Notes under the pieces: model-generated | What the model was told of the DNA's origin: nothing | The model's database searches: none | The model's input: the letters and a program-made list of their open reading frames with translations, nothing else | In this document: piece by piece, positions 1 through 11,154 of the stretch | Numbering within the stretch: the stretch's first letter is position 1 | Layout of the letters: every line of letters begins with the position of its first letter | Position numbers and translations under genes: made by a program | DNA from: Pedobacter sp. BAL39 | GTDB lineage: Bacteria; Bacteroidota; Bacteroidia; Sphingobacteriales; Sphingobacteriaceae | Direction: 5' to 3' | Assembly (NCBI RefSeq): GCF_000170795.1 | Contig: NZ_ABCM01000001.1 | Span: 310,001-374,000, forward strand | DNA: 64,000 nucleotides

Positions 1-21
1 TTTTGTAGCCGTTTTTGCCAT
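1..21 (-). CDS. Possible 5' end of a leftward gene cut by the window edge
   Basis: Read on the minus strand, an ATG at 19-21 opens a frame whose seven visible codons translate as MAKTATK and run off the left edge. A lysine/alanine/threonine-rich start of this kind is common in small DNA- or RNA-binding proteins, but seven residues cannot identify a family. The next gene to the right faces the other way, so 22-221 would be a divergent promoter region. No clear ribosome-binding site is seen. Confidence 0.35.
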
Positions 22-221
22 ATAGTCTGATTATAGATTGATTATTTCGTTATTAAATTTATAAGATTTTTTTAATTTTTTAAGTAAAAAAACATAAGGA
101 ACTTTTGCACCACAAATTTAACTTTCATCCGGCAGGAATAACGTTTTTATAGTAAATTGCCGCAACATGAATACACTGATCACCTATATATTTGATATCG
201 AGCAGATTTAATTTCGTCTTA
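22..221. other. AT-rich divergent intergenic region
   Basis: About 200 bases lie between the possible edge gene and the penicillin acylase gene. The stretch is very AT-rich with runs of T and A. I see no open frame and no convincing TTG-N19-TAnnTTTG promoter; a TTTTGC at about 104-109 is the nearest match to a -7 box core. Confidence 0.4.
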
Positions 222-2657
222 ATGAACAAAATAAAAGCATTTATTTGCCTTCTGATTCCTATACTGCTGGCTTATGCCGGAAATACCAAGTTCGGCGACC
301 TGCCACCTATCGTCAAATTCCTGAACCCTTTTACTGGTTTCTGGCAGAATGCCGAGCGTAATACGATCAAGGCAAAAAAATCATTGGTGCTGAAAGGAAC
401 CAAAGAAAAGGTATCTATCGCATTTGACGACCGCATGATCCCCCATATTTTTGCTAAAAATGACCACGACCTCTATTTTGCACAGGGATATGTAACAGCC
501 ATGCACCGTTTATGGCAAATGGACTTCCAAACCAGGTATGCTGCCGGAAGGCTATCTGAGGTGGTCGGAAAAAAAGCGATTGAGGTTGACCGTTATCAGC
601 GTCGGATGGGTATGGTTTATGGCGCTGAGCAATCGCTGAAAGGAATGATGGCAGACCCTAAATCCAGGGAAATGATTCTTGCCTATACTGCTGGCATTAA
701 TGCCTACATTCATCGGCTCAGCCCCGCAAAGCTTCCAGTGGAGTACAAATTACTGGATTTCACTCCGGAAGACTGGACGCCAATAAAATGCGCACTGTTG
801 CTAAAGCAGATGTCAGCCGTACTTGCCATGGGTTCCGATGAATTTTACATGAGTAACATCAGGAAGAAGTTTGGCACAGCCGTCGTTAAAGACCTTTTTC
901 CGGACTACCCTTTTAAAGAAGACCCCATTATTCCCATAGGCACATCATGGGATTTTAAGCCATTGGCCATCCCTGAAGCACCGGTTATTGTTGAAAAACC
1001 GGGAATCGCTGACGTCAGTACCAAGCAGAAAGAAGACGGTATAGGCAGCAACAACTGGGCATTGTCAGGCGCAAAAACACGCTCAGGTTATCCAATTCTG
1101 GCAAACGACCCGCACCTGGACCTCAGTCTTCCTTCGATATGGTACCAGATTCAATTGCATGCCCCAGGGGTGAATGCTTATGGCGTTTCTCTACCTGGCG
1201 CACCAGGGATCATTATCGGCTTCAACAATGACATCGCCTGGGGAGTAACCAATGTTGCCGCAGATGTACTCGATTTTTACCAGATTAAGTTCAAAGACGA
1301 TAGCCACCAAAACTATTGGTATAACAACAAATGGAACAAAACTAGATCCAGAGTTGAAAAGATAAAAATCCGTGGGACTTCCACAGAGCTCGACACCGTG
1401 TTTTACACCCATCATGGACCTGTAGTATACCTGGAAAAACCGGAAAAATACACCGCTGCCAACAACATCCCTACAGGCAGTGCCCTGCGCTGGATCGCAC
1501 ACGAACAATCCAATGAGCTCAAGACTTTTTACCTGCTCAACAGAAGCCACAACTACGCTGACTATAGGAAAGCTTTGATCTCCTATACTGCTCCTGCACA
1601 GAACTTTGTTTTTGCTTCAAAGGACAACGACATTGCCATCACTGCCAATGGTAAGTTCCCGCTGAAGTGGAAGGATCAGGGCAAGTTTGTTCTTGATGGT
1701 GCCGACCCCAAAAATGACTGGCGTGGATGGATCCCTGCAGAGCAAAACCCAACGGTAAAAAACCCATCGAGGAACTTTGTAAGTTCCGCAAACCAATCCT
1801 CTACGGATCCATCTTATCCGTACTACATCAATTGGGAATTCAGTGCTTACGATCGTGGAAAGCGGATCAATGACCGGCTATCGGTCATGACCAAGGCTAC
1901 TGCAGACAGCATCCGGCTGATGCAATCCGATTCTTACAGCATTTTCGCGCAAAATATACTGCCAACTATCAGCTCCATGATCGACATCAACGGGTTAAAT
2001 GCCACACAAAAAGAAGCATTCAGGATCACCTCAGAATGGAATAAATTTTATGAGGCTACTGCTTTGGGTGCTACGATCTTTGAGCTGTGGGCAAAACGAC
2101 TCACGGACAACATCTGGAAGGACGAATTCGATGTTGCCGGCATCCCCATGCGTTATCCTTCACGGGACAGGACCGTCCAGCTGATCCTTCATGAGCAGCA
2201 ATCCAAATGGATCGACAACATTAAGACGCCTGTAAAGGAAAGCTTAAGCGACCTGGTGAATGAAGCCTTTAAATACACCTGCGACAGTCTTGAGCGCAAG
2301 TATGGTGCCATAGGAAAATCCTGGGCCTGGGCAAATGTAAAAAACACCAACATCCGCCACCTGGCAAGAATTCCCGGGCTCGGTTCGAACACCCTGATGA
2401 TTGGCGGCGGTAAAATGACTATTAATGCCCTAGGTGAGCACAATGGCCCTTCATGGAGGATGGTGGTTGAGCTTGGCAAAAAGCCAAAGGGACACGGTGT
2501 ATACCCCGGTGGACAATCAGGCAATCCCGGCAGTCGGTTCTATGACAACATGATCGATACCTGGGCCAACGGACAGCTTTACGACCTTTACTTTATGCAG
2601 TCTGCGGATGATGCCTCAGCAAAAATTATTTCTCAGTTAACCATATCAAAAAAATAA
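222..2657 (+). CDS. Penicillin acylase family protein (Ntn hydrolase)
   Basis: An 811-residue secreted amidase of the penicillin/cephalosporin/acyl-homoserine-lactone acylase family (S45), which cleaves amide bonds after splitting itself into alpha and beta chains. The motif GIGSNNWALSG places the likely N-terminal nucleophile of the beta chain at Ser276, at the usual distance from the start. Downstream ILANDPHL and NNDIAWGVTN are typical S45 blocks. The N-terminus MNKIKAFICLLIPILLAYAG looks like a signal peptide or membrane anchor. An in-frame TTG at 192 would add ten residues ahead of the signal, so I chose ATG 222. The natural substrate (beta-lactam, acyl-homoserine lactone or another amide) cannot be told from sequence. 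Confidence 0.9.
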   Translation: MNKIKAFICLLIPILLAYAGNTKFGDLPPIVKFLNPFTGFWQNAERNTIKAKKSLVLKGTKEKVSIAFDDRMIPHIFAKNDHDLYFAQGYVTAMHRLWQMDFQTRYAAGRLSEVVGKKAIEVDRYQRRMGMVYGAEQSLKGMMADPKSREMILAYTAGINAYIHRLSPAKLPVEYKLLDFTPEDWTPIKCALLLKQMSAVLAMGSDEFYMSNIRKKFGTAVVKDLFPDYPFKEDPIIPIGTSWDFKPLAIPEAPVIVEKPGIADVSTKQKEDGIGSNNWALSGAKTRSGYPILANDPHLDLSLPSIWYQIQLHAPGVNAYGVSLPGAPGIIIGFNNDIAWGVTNVAADVLDFYQIKFKDDSHQNYWYNNKWNKTRSRVEKIKIRGTSTELDTVFYTHHGPVVYLEKPEKYTAANNIPTGSALRWIAHEQSNELKTFYLLNRSHNYADYRKALISYTAPAQNFVFASKDNDIAITANGKFPLKWKDQGKFVLDGADPKNDWRGWIPAEQNPTVKNPSRNFVSSANQSSTDPSYPYYINWEFSAYDRGKRINDRLSVMTKATADSIRLMQSDSYSIFAQNILPTISSMIDINGLNATQKEAFRITSEWNKFYEATALGATIFELWAKRLTDNIWKDEFDVAGIPMRYPSRDRTVQLILHEQQSKWIDNIKTPVKESLSDLVNEAFKYTCDSLERKYGAIGKSWAWANVKNTNIRHLARIPGLGSNTLMIGGGKMTINALGEHNGPSWRMVVELGKKPKGHGVYPGGQSGNPGSRFYDNMIDTWANGQLYDLYFMQSADDASAKIISQLTISKK

Positions 2658-2661
2658 ACAA

Positions 2662-3015
2662 ATGGTTTTTATTGTCATTATCATCGCCTCGTACCTGCTG
2701 CAAATGGTCATGCCATGGTGGATCGTGGTAGTTGTATCTTTTGCAACCTGTGGTCTTATAGGCAAAACGGGTAAGATCGCCTTGTGGTCCCCATTTTTTG
2801 CTATTCTGTTGCTATGGCTTGGCATGTCACTATTCGAAAGTATTCCTAATGACCATTTGCTCGCCAAAAAAGTTGCGGTAATGTTCGGCGTACAGGCCTG
2901 GTGGATCATCCTCGCTTTAGGTGCAATCCTGGGCGCATTTGTCGCCGCTGTAAGTGGTTTCTGTGGTTATCATTTCCGAAAAGCAGTGTTGCAGAAAAAA
3001 ACCGAAACAGAATAA
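2662..3015 (+). CDS. Small membrane protein, hypothetical
   Basis: A 117-residue protein made almost entirely of hydrophobic stretches: about three to four membrane segments (roughly residues 2-20, 22-35, 42-60 and 77-102) and a short charged tail ending KKTETE. I do not recognise the family. It starts four bases after the penicillin acylase stop codon, so the two are probably co-transcribed, and it ends 23 bases before the LuxE-like gene. The position suggests a link to one of these neighbours, but this is inference from spacing only. Confidence 0.65.
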   Translation: MVFIVIIIASYLLQMVMPWWIVVVVSFATCGLIGKTGKIALWSPFFAILLLWLGMSLFESIPNDHLLAKKVAVMFGVQAWWIILALGAILGAFVAAVSGFCGYHFRKAVLQKKTETE

Positions 3016-3026
3016 ACTTTGTTCCG

Positions 3027-3034
3027 TATTTTTG
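3027..3034 (+). promoter_or_regulatory. Candidate -7 box of the LuxE-like gene
   Basis: TATTTTTG matches the Bacteroidota -7 consensus TAnnTTTG and ends four bases before the GTG start at 3039. If used, the transcript would be leaderless or nearly so. No good -33 TTG is visible, so this is tentative. Confidence 0.35.
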
Positions 3035-3038
3035 CACC

Positions 3039-4022
3039 GTGAAAGACATCATCGCACAAATCTTTTCGATCAGCAATAACAAACAGTTTGAGCAGACCTG
3101 TATGCAGGTTTTTAGACATCAGGCCTTAAACTGCCAGGTCTACCAGTCCTACATTTTTCATCTTGGTATAGATATAGAAACTATTGAAACAAGCGCCCAG
3201 ATCCCGTATCTGCCTATTAGCTTCTTTAAAAGCCATCCGGTACTCAGCAGTAAAGATCCCGTAAAGATCACATTCAGCAGTTCCGGTACCACCGGACAAA
3301 GTCAGAGCCAGCATTTGGTTACAGACCTTAAAGTATACGAACAAAGCTTTAGCACGGCCTTTGAGCACTTCTACGGAAAAATCAATGGCACCTGTTTTCT
3401 CGCACTGCTCCCTTCTTATTTGGAGCGTGAGGGCTCCTCACTGATTTATATGGTTGACGCCTTGATTAGGGATAGCAAACATCCTGAGAGCGGCTATTAC
3501 CTGCATAATCACCGGGATTTGTATGAAAAGTTGTTGAAACTTAAATCAGAAAGACAAAAAACCATTCTTATAGGAGTTACCTATGCGTTATTGGATTTTA
3601 TAGAGCAATATAAGCTTTCATTTCCGGAGTTGGTCGTCATGGAAACAGGCGGAATGAAAGGAAAAAGAAAAGAAATGGTGAGGGAAGAGCTTCATGAACA
3701 GTTGGAGAACGGCTTTGGCGTTAACGCGATACACAGTGAATATGGAATGACGGAACTGCTCGGGCAAGCCTATTCCGATGGCTTGGGTATTTTCCGATGC
3801 CCACCATGGATACAGATCAACCTGAGGGATACGAATGACCCATTGAGTGTGGCCGGAGAAGGAAGGTCAGGCGGCATCAATGTGATCGACCTCTCCAACA
3901 TCAACTCCTGCGCTTTTATTGCCACGCAAGACCTCGGCCGATTGTTGCCGGATGGCTCCTTTGAAGTACTTGGCCGTTTTGACAATGCCGATATCAGGGG
4001 TTGTAATTTATTGATAAACTGA
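3039..4022 (+). CDS. LuxE-like acyl-protein synthetase / acyltransferase
   Basis: A 327-residue protein related to LuxE (PF04443), the ATP-dependent enzyme that activates a fatty acid as acyl-AMP and moves it to a cysteine. The motif FSSSGTTGQ near residues 80-88 is the adenylate-forming P-loop-like signature; HSEYGMTELLGQAY and the closing GRFDNADIRGCNLLI match the adenylation-fold core. The open frame extends back to 2901 inside the preceding gene, but homology-like sequence begins at VKDIIAQIF, so the GTG at 3039 is the likely start. No luxC, luxD or luxAB genes are nearby, so luminescence is not implied; Bacteroidota often carry stand-alone copies of unknown substrate. Confidence 0.75.
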   Translation: MKDIIAQIFSISNNKQFEQTCMQVFRHQALNCQVYQSYIFHLGIDIETIETSAQIPYLPISFFKSHPVLSSKDPVKITFSSSGTTGQSQSQHLVTDLKVYEQSFSTAFEHFYGKINGTCFLALLPSYLEREGSSLIYMVDALIRDSKHPESGYYLHNHRDLYEKLLKLKSERQKTILIGVTYALLDFIEQYKLSFPELVVMETGGMKGKRKEMVREELHEQLENGFGVNAIHSEYGMTELLGQAYSDGLGIFRCPPWIQINLRDTNDPLSVAGEGRSGGINVIDLSNINSCAFIATQDLGRLLPDGSFEVLGRFDNADIRGCNLLIN

Positions 4023-4077
4023 CGCCATCATCTATCCGATCTCTGTAAAGCTACAGCGTGACGGCTCACAGCTTAAA

Positions 4078-4113
4078 AAGAAAAGGCACCGATAAAAAAC
4101 GGTGCCTTTTCTT
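4078..4113. terminator. Bidirectional terminator between LuxE-like gene and tyrS
   Basis: A perfect 14-bp inverted repeat (4078-4091 with 4100-4113) around the core GGCACCG/CGGTGCC, with an 8-base loop and A/T runs on both sides, placed between two convergent genes. Confidence 0.9.
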
Positions 4114-4154
4114 AAATATTAAATAATCGATTACCCACAATGGATATCGGTAAT

Positions 4155-5441
4155 TTACTTTGCAATCAGCAGAAAATAATTCTTTTTCCCCTTCTGCACG
4201 ATCAGAAACTGGTCATTCAGCAGGTCAGCAACCGAAACTAGCTGAGATGCTTCTTTGATCTTCTCCTTATTCAGCGAAACTCCTCCGCCCTGTATGGTTT
4301 TCTTAGCCTCTCCTTTTGATGGAAAAACACTCGTTTTCTCCGCCAGTATTGTTGCGGCATCAATCCCTGCCGTCAGCTCCTCTTTCGCAATGAGGTATTG
4401 TGGGATTCCTTCAAAAATCTCCAGCACCTGTGCTTCAGTTAGTGTATTGAAAAACTCAAGTGAACCATTCCCAAACAAAAACTCAGAAGTTTTAATAGCC
4501 GTTTCCAGTGCTTCAGCAGAATGCGTTCTCACGGTGATATCTTCAGCAAGCGCCTTCTGAAGAATTCTCAAATGAGGCGCTTCATTATGCTGTTGTTCCA
4601 GTATCTCGATCTCTTCCTGAGTTTTCAGTGTAAATATTCTGATCCATTTTTTTGTGTCGTCATCGGAAGCATTCAGCCAAAACTGGTAAAATTTATATGG
4701 AGAGGTCTTCTCCGGATCTAGCCATACTGCGCCGCTCTCAGTTTTTCCAAATTTTGTACCATCAGCCTTTTTGATCAGCTGTGTGGTAATTGCAAATGCA
4801 GTACCAGCATCTTTACGTCTGATCAGCTCAGTACCGGTCACAATGTTGCCCCACTGATCAGAACCACCCATTTGTACCAGACAATTATTGTTTTTCCAAA
4901 GGTAGTAGAAATCATACCCCTGAATGAGCTGGTAGCAAAACTCAGTAAACGAAAGACCAGAGTCACCCTCCAGGCGTCGCTTCACACTGTCCTTGGCCAT
5001 CATATAGTTCACCGTAATGTGCTTACCTACGTCTCTGATAAATGTGAAAAGGCTCATGTCTTTAAACCAGTCGGCGTTGTTCACCATAACAGCCCCATTT
5101 TCCTCCGAATTAAAGGTCAGAAACTTAGAAAGCTGACGTTTCATTCCTGCAAGGTTGTGGGCTACCATCTCCTCCGTCTGCAGGTTCCGTTCGTCAGACT
5201 TTCCTGAAGGATCACCAACCATTCCCGTTGCACCACCTACCAGAGCATAAGGCTTATGTCCGGCGCGTTGAAAGTGAATCAGAGTCATGATTTGTGTTAG
5301 GTGCCCAACATGCAACGAATCCGCAGTAGGGTCAAAACCTATATAACCTGATGTCATGCCTTCATTTAACTTTTCCTCGGTACCGGGCATCATGTCCTGC
5401 AACATGCCTCTCCAACGTAATTCTTCAACGAAATTGGTCAT
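4155..5441 (-). CDS. tyrS: Tyrosyl-tRNA synthetase
   Basis: A 428-residue class I aminoacyl-tRNA synthetase that charges tRNA-Tyr. The HIGH-like motif appears as HVGH in [14 protein letters not shown], the KMSKS-like motif as KFGKT, and tyrosine-site residues lie in the GSDQWGNI block. The C-terminal part (roughly residues 350-428) is the S4-like tRNA-binding domain. The frame can be extended to a TTG at 5462, but ATG 5441 has an AAAAGGA ribosome-binding site nine bases upstream and gives the family N-terminus [12 protein letters not shown]. Confidence 0.97.
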   Translation of the reverse strand: MTNFVEELRWRGMLQDMMPGTEEKLNEGMTSGYIGFDPTADSLHVGHLTQIMTLIHFQRAGHKPYALVGGATGMVGDPSGKSDERNLQTEEMVAHNLAGMKRQLSKFLTFNSEENGAVMVNNADWFKDMSLFTFIRDVGKHITVNYMMAKDSVKRRLEGDSGLSFTEFCYQLIQGYDFYYLWKNNNCLVQMGGSDQWGNIVTGTELIRRKDAGTAFAITTQLIKKADGTKFGKTESGAVWLDPEKTSPYKFYQFWLNASDDDTKKWIRIFTLKTQEEIEILEQQHNEAPHLRILQKALAEDITVRTHSAEALETAIKTSEFLFGNGSLEFFNTLTEAQVLEIFEGIPQYLIAKEELTAGIDAATILAEKTSVFPSKGEAKKTIQGGGVSLNKEKIKEASQLVSVADLLNDQFLIVQKGKKNYFLLIAK

Positions 5442-5459
5442 TATTATATCCTTTTGGGG

Positions 5460-5467
5460 CAAATATA
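5460..5467 (-). promoter_or_regulatory. Candidate -7 box for tyrS
   Basis: On the minus strand TATATTTG fits TAnnTTTG exactly and lies 18 bases upstream of the tyrS ATG. A matching -33 TTG is not clear. The 63-base divergent gap to the next gene is otherwise AT-rich. Confidence 0.5.
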
Positions 5468-5504
5468 GGAAAAGCTTGTTTAAAAAATCTCTACATTTAA
5501 GCTT

Positions 5505-8304
<2,800 letters not shown>

Positions 8305-8310
8305 ACAAAA

Positions 8311-9210
8311 ATGAATAAATTTCACGGAACGGGCGTCGCAGTAGTGACCCCCTTTAATACAGATGGAACGGTAGATTATGAAGGACTGAAAGGCCTCATC
8401 AATTACCTTATCGAAGGAAAAGTTGAATACCTGGTATCTTTAGGTACTACAGGAGAAGCATCAACCCTAAATAAGGACGAGAAGAAGAAAATCTGGGAAT
8501 TTACCGCTGAAATTAACAACGGCCGCCTACCACTGGTAGCTGGGATAGGCGGGAATGATACTGCAGCCACTGTCGATAACATCAGAACATTTGAGGCTAA
8601 TGGATACGATGCGATCTTATCTGCGAGCCCTTATTATAACAAACCAACTCAGGAAGGTATTTACCAGCATTACAAGGCATTGGCGGAAGCAAGTGCACTA
8701 CCGCTGTTCCTGTACAATGTACCTGGCCGCACCGCCAGTAATGTGAGCCCGGAAACTACCTGCAGACTGGCCAGTGATTTCAAGAACATCATCGGCACAA
8801 AGGAAGCATCCGGAAACTTCGATCAGTTCAACCAGATCATGAGGGACAAACCAGCAGATTTCATGCTGATCTCCGGCGATGATCCTGTAGCCCTTCCCAT
8901 GATTGCGCTCGGTGCCGTGGGTGTCATCTCTGTGATCGGAAATGCACTGCCTAGGCAGCTTTCAGATATGATCAGGCTTTGCCTGAGCGGAGACTTTAAC
9001 CGTGCAGCCCATCTGCATCTGGATCTCATCGAGTTTACCAGAATGATGTTTGCTGAGGGGAACCCTGCGGGAGCGAAGGCGGCATTGAAACACTTCGGTA
9101 TCTGCGAAGACTACCTGCGTCTGCCGCTGGTTCCGGTGTCGTCAGACCTACGCCGGTCGATCATAAGTGAAACTGAAAAAATAGTGTCTAAAACCACACT
9201 GGCTGTGTAA
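8311..9210 (+). CDS. dapA: 4-hydroxy-tetrahydrodipicolinate synthase
   Basis: A 299-residue (beta/alpha)8 lyase that condenses pyruvate with aspartate semialdehyde, the first committed step to diaminopimelate and lysine. The Schiff-base lysine is K164 in IGTKEASG, the proton-relay tyrosine is Y135 in LFLYNVPGRT, and the pyruvate-binding GTTGE motif is at residues 45-49. It starts six bases after ligA. The product meso-diaminopimelate is the substrate of the MurE in this same window. Confidence 0.97.
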   Translation: MNKFHGTGVAVVTPFNTDGTVDYEGLKGLINYLIEGKVEYLVSLGTTGEASTLNKDEKKKIWEFTAEINNGRLPLVAGIGGNDTAATVDNIRTFEANGYDAILSASPYYNKPTQEGIYQHYKALAEASALPLFLYNVPGRTASNVSPETTCRLASDFKNIIGTKEASGNFDQFNQIMRDKPADFMLISGDDPVALPMIALGAVGVISVIGNALPRQLSDMIRLCLSGDFNRAAHLHLDLIEFTRMMFAEGNPAGAKAALKHFGICEDYLRLPLVPVSSDLRRSIISETEKIVSKTTLAV

Positions 9211-9263
9211 CAACAAGTACCCTACTTCGTTAACTATCAGATACCCGTTGATCTCATATAATA

Positions 9264-9297
9264 AAAAAGCGCCCTGGTAAAAACCAAGGCGCTTTTT
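9264..9297. terminator. Bidirectional terminator between dapA and the H1-like gene
   Basis: Inverted repeat AAAAAGCGCC ... GGCGCTTTTT with an inner TGG/CCA extension across one mismatch; A-run on the left and T-run on the right serve both convergent genes. Confidence 0.85.
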
Positions 9298-9317
9298 CTT
9301 TGCAATAAAGCCTTTCT

Positions 9318-9497
9318 TTATGATGCTTTGTTTTTGGTGTCCTGAACCTCAAGACGAATGGCCTGAGCCAGGTTTTTAAGGTCTTGCATCCCTTTACGTA
9401 AGCGGGTTCCTGCTGCGCTGTTAGCTTTATTGTAGAATTTGTCTGCATCTGCTTCTAAAGCGGCAACAAGTTCCTTTACTTCGTTAAATTTTTTCAT
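9318..9497 (-). CDS. Histone H1-like (Hc1 family) small protein
   Basis: A 59-residue basic protein beginning MKKFNEVKELVAALEADADK and ending with DTKNKAS. It resembles the short bacterial Hc1/histone H1-like proteins found across Bacteroidota, which are thought to bind DNA and help pack the nucleoid. The middle segment (AAGTRLRKGMQDLKNLAQ) holds the conserved basic residues. An AAAGGAG ribosome-binding site lies ten bases upstream of the ATG, and a near-consensus promoter and a terminator flank it, so it is a single-gene unit. A longer frame at 9254-9448 in another register is a shadow of this gene. Confidence 0.85.
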   Translation of the reverse strand: MKKFNEVKELVAALEADADKFYNKANSAAGTRLRKGMQDLKNLAQAIRLEVQDTKNKAS

Positions 9498-9547
9498 CGT
9501 TAATTTACTCCTTTTAGTTTTTTAAAGTTTTGATTGATACTCTGTTA

Positions 9548-9578
9548 CTAAAGTAAGATGTTTATTTTAATAAACAAA
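9548..9578 (-). promoter_or_regulatory. Promoter of the histone H1-like gene
   Basis: Minus strand: -33 TTTG with TTG at 9575-9577, a 19-base spacer, then -7 TACTTTAG at 9548-9555 (one mismatch to TAnnTTTG). The leader before the ATG is about 45 bases. Confidence 0.7.
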
Positions 9579-9699
9579 TAGTTGTCCTATTATTTGAGAA
9601 GCCAAAAACTTCTTTTTTTCCACAATAGGGCGTTTTAAACAGCAGAAAATGACTATGCTTTCCTCATTTTCAGATGATTAGAATAGCCTACAAAACAGA

Positions 9700-9731
9700 A
9701 ACGGCCTTGAATACACTTTCAAGGCCGTTTT
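9700..9731 (-). terminator. Terminator of the alpha-oxoamine synthase gene
   Basis: Stem ACGGCCTTGA/TCAAGGCCGT (9701-9710 with 9719-9728) flanked by A/T runs, 18 bases after the stop codon of the leftward gene; the minus-strand copy ends in a short T-rich tail. Confidence 0.8.
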
Positions 9732-9748
9732 TAGTTATTTAATTGCCG

Positions 9749-10990
9749 TTAAGCCATGGAGAACTGGTTCTCTTTATAATAGCCACTTTTCAATTTCTCG
9801 GAAACCTCACTAAAGGCGTCCAGGGTCCGCTGTACGTCCTCCATTGTATGTACCGCGGTTGGGATCAGACGAAGCTCAATCAATCCCTTAGGGATCACAG
9901 GATAAACCACAATCGAACAGAAGATACCATAGTTCTCACGAAGGTCCATTGTCAGCGCAGTAGCTTCAAGCAACTCTCCCTTCAAAAATACCGGTGTAAC
10001 CATTGTGTTCGTAACCCCAAGGTCAAAACCGCGTTCTTTAAGGCCATTCTGAAGTGTGGTAGCAACCTTCCAGAGATTAGCCCTCAACTCCGGACTATTT
10101 TTAAGCAGTTCCAGGCGTTTCAACAAACCAATTACCATTGGCATTGGAAGAGCCTTTGCAAAAGTCTGAGAGCGCATATTGTAACGCAGGAAGTTCGTAA
10201 TTTCTTCCGTCGATGCTACAAATGCACCAATTCCAGCCATTGATTTGGCAAAAGTACCAAAGTATACATCCACTCCGTCGATACAATCCTGTTCTTCATG
10301 TGTACCCGCTCCGGTTGGACCCATCGTTCCGAATCCATGTGCATCGTCAATCAGCAGGCGGAAGTTAAATTCCTTTTTAAGATCAACCAGTTCTTTTAAT
10401 TTACCTTGTGCACCAGACATTCCAAACACACCTTCAGTAATCAAAAGGATTCCTCCACCACTCTGTTCAACCAGTTTGCTAGCGCGCTCTAACTGCTTGC
10501 GTGCGCTGTCAATATCGTTATGCTGGTATACAAAACGTTTACCCATATGCAGACGTAAACCGTCAATGATACAGGCATGCGATTCCGCATCGTATACAAT
10601 CACATCATTTCTATCTACCAGGGCATCAATAATAGACACCATCCCCTGATAACCATAATTCAACAGGAAAGCATCAGGTTTACCTACAAATGCTGCCAGC
10701 TCCTGCTCTAGTTGCTCATGATACTTAGAGTTTCCAGACATCATTCTGGCCCCCATAGGGTAAGCCATTCCGAATTCTGTTGCACCCTTCATGTCCGCTT
10801 CTCTTACTTCAGGATGATTTGCCAGTCCGAGGTAGTTATTCAAGCTCCATACCAGATGCTCTTTACCACGAAAATTCATGTGAGGTGCGATTTCTCCTTC
10901 CAGCTTAGGAAAAGAGAAATAACCATGCGACCACTTTTGGTGTTGACCAATAGGGCCCATGCGCTGTGCTACTTTATCAAAAATATCCAA
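9749..10990 (-). CDS. Alpha-oxoamine synthase family PLP enzyme (serine palmitoyltransferase/BioF/Kbl-like)
   Basis: A 413-residue pyridoxal-phosphate enzyme of the family that joins an amino acid to an acyl-CoA with loss of CO2. The PLP lysine is K249 in GTFAKSMAGIG; LLIDDAHGFG (D215, H218) holds the cofactor-ring aspartate and histidine; NNYLGLANHP near residue 51 is a family hallmark. Members include serine palmitoyltransferase, 8-amino-7-oxononanoate synthase and 2-amino-3-ketobutyrate CoA ligase. Bacteroidota make sphingolipids, so serine palmitoyltransferase is one candidate, but no biotin, threonine or sphingolipid neighbour settles it. It is monocistronic, with its own promoter and terminator. 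Confidence 0.85.
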   Translation of the reverse strand: MDIFDKVAQRMGPIGQHQKWSHGYFSFPKLEGEIAPHMNFRGKEHLVWSLNNYLGLANHPEVREADMKGATEFGMAYPMGARMMSGNSKYHEQLEQELAAFVGKPDAFLLNYGYQGMVSIIDALVDRNDVIVYDAESHACIIDGLRLHMGKRFVYQHNDIDSARKQLERASKLVEQSGGGILLITEGVFGMSGAQGKLKELVDLKKEFNFRLLIDDAHGFGTMGPTGAGTHEEQDCIDGVDVYFGTFAKSMAGIGAFVASTEEITNFLRYNMRSQTFAKALPMPMVIGLLKRLELLKNSPELRANLWKVATTLQNGLKERGFDLGVTNTMVTPVFLKGELLEATALTMDLRENYGIFCSIVVYPVIPKGLIELRLIPTAVHTMEDVQRTLDAFSEVSEKLKSGYYKENQFSMA

Positions 10991-11024
10991 TGTATTATGT
11001 ATTAAATTATATATCTTTTTTTTG

Positions 11025-11055
11025 CAAATTTAATGTTAATATGCCTCAATCGCAA
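11025..11055 (-). promoter_or_regulatory. Promoter of the alpha-oxoamine synthase gene
   Basis: Minus strand: -33 TTG at 11053-11055, 20-base spacer, -7 TAAATTTG at 11025-11032, an exact match to TAnnTTTG. The leader to the ATG at 10990 is about 28 bases. Confidence 0.75.
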
Positions 11056-11107
11056 TTTTCCTGTCCGATCTTACACAGACACAACACAGTATGCAATTTT
11101 ATCAAAA

Positions 11108-11134
11108 AAGCCTTAGTAGGAGATACTAAGGCTT
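11108..11134 (-). terminator. Terminator at the end of the division cluster (after ftsZ)
   Basis: Perfect 11-bp stem AAGCCTTAGTA/TACTAAGGCTT with a 5-base loop; the minus-strand copy runs into a run of six T. It lies 20 bases after the ftsZ stop codon. Confidence 0.88.
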
Positions 11135-11154
11135 CTTGTATTTATGCATTCACA

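Noticed and set aside
192..221. TTG start ten codons upstream for the penicillin acylase
   Set aside because: It places extra residues before a clear signal peptide; the ATG at 222 begins directly with MNKIKAFICLL.
2901..3038. N-terminal extension of the LuxE-like protein
   Set aside because: These 46 codons overlap the upstream membrane-protein gene in another frame and show no family similarity.
3039..4022. Bioluminescence (lux) operon
   Set aside because: Only a LuxE-like protein is present; no luciferase or fatty-acid reductase genes lie nearby.
9254..9448. 64-codon minus-strand frame
   Set aside because: It overlaps the better supported 59-aa histone-like gene in another register and runs through the terminator stem.
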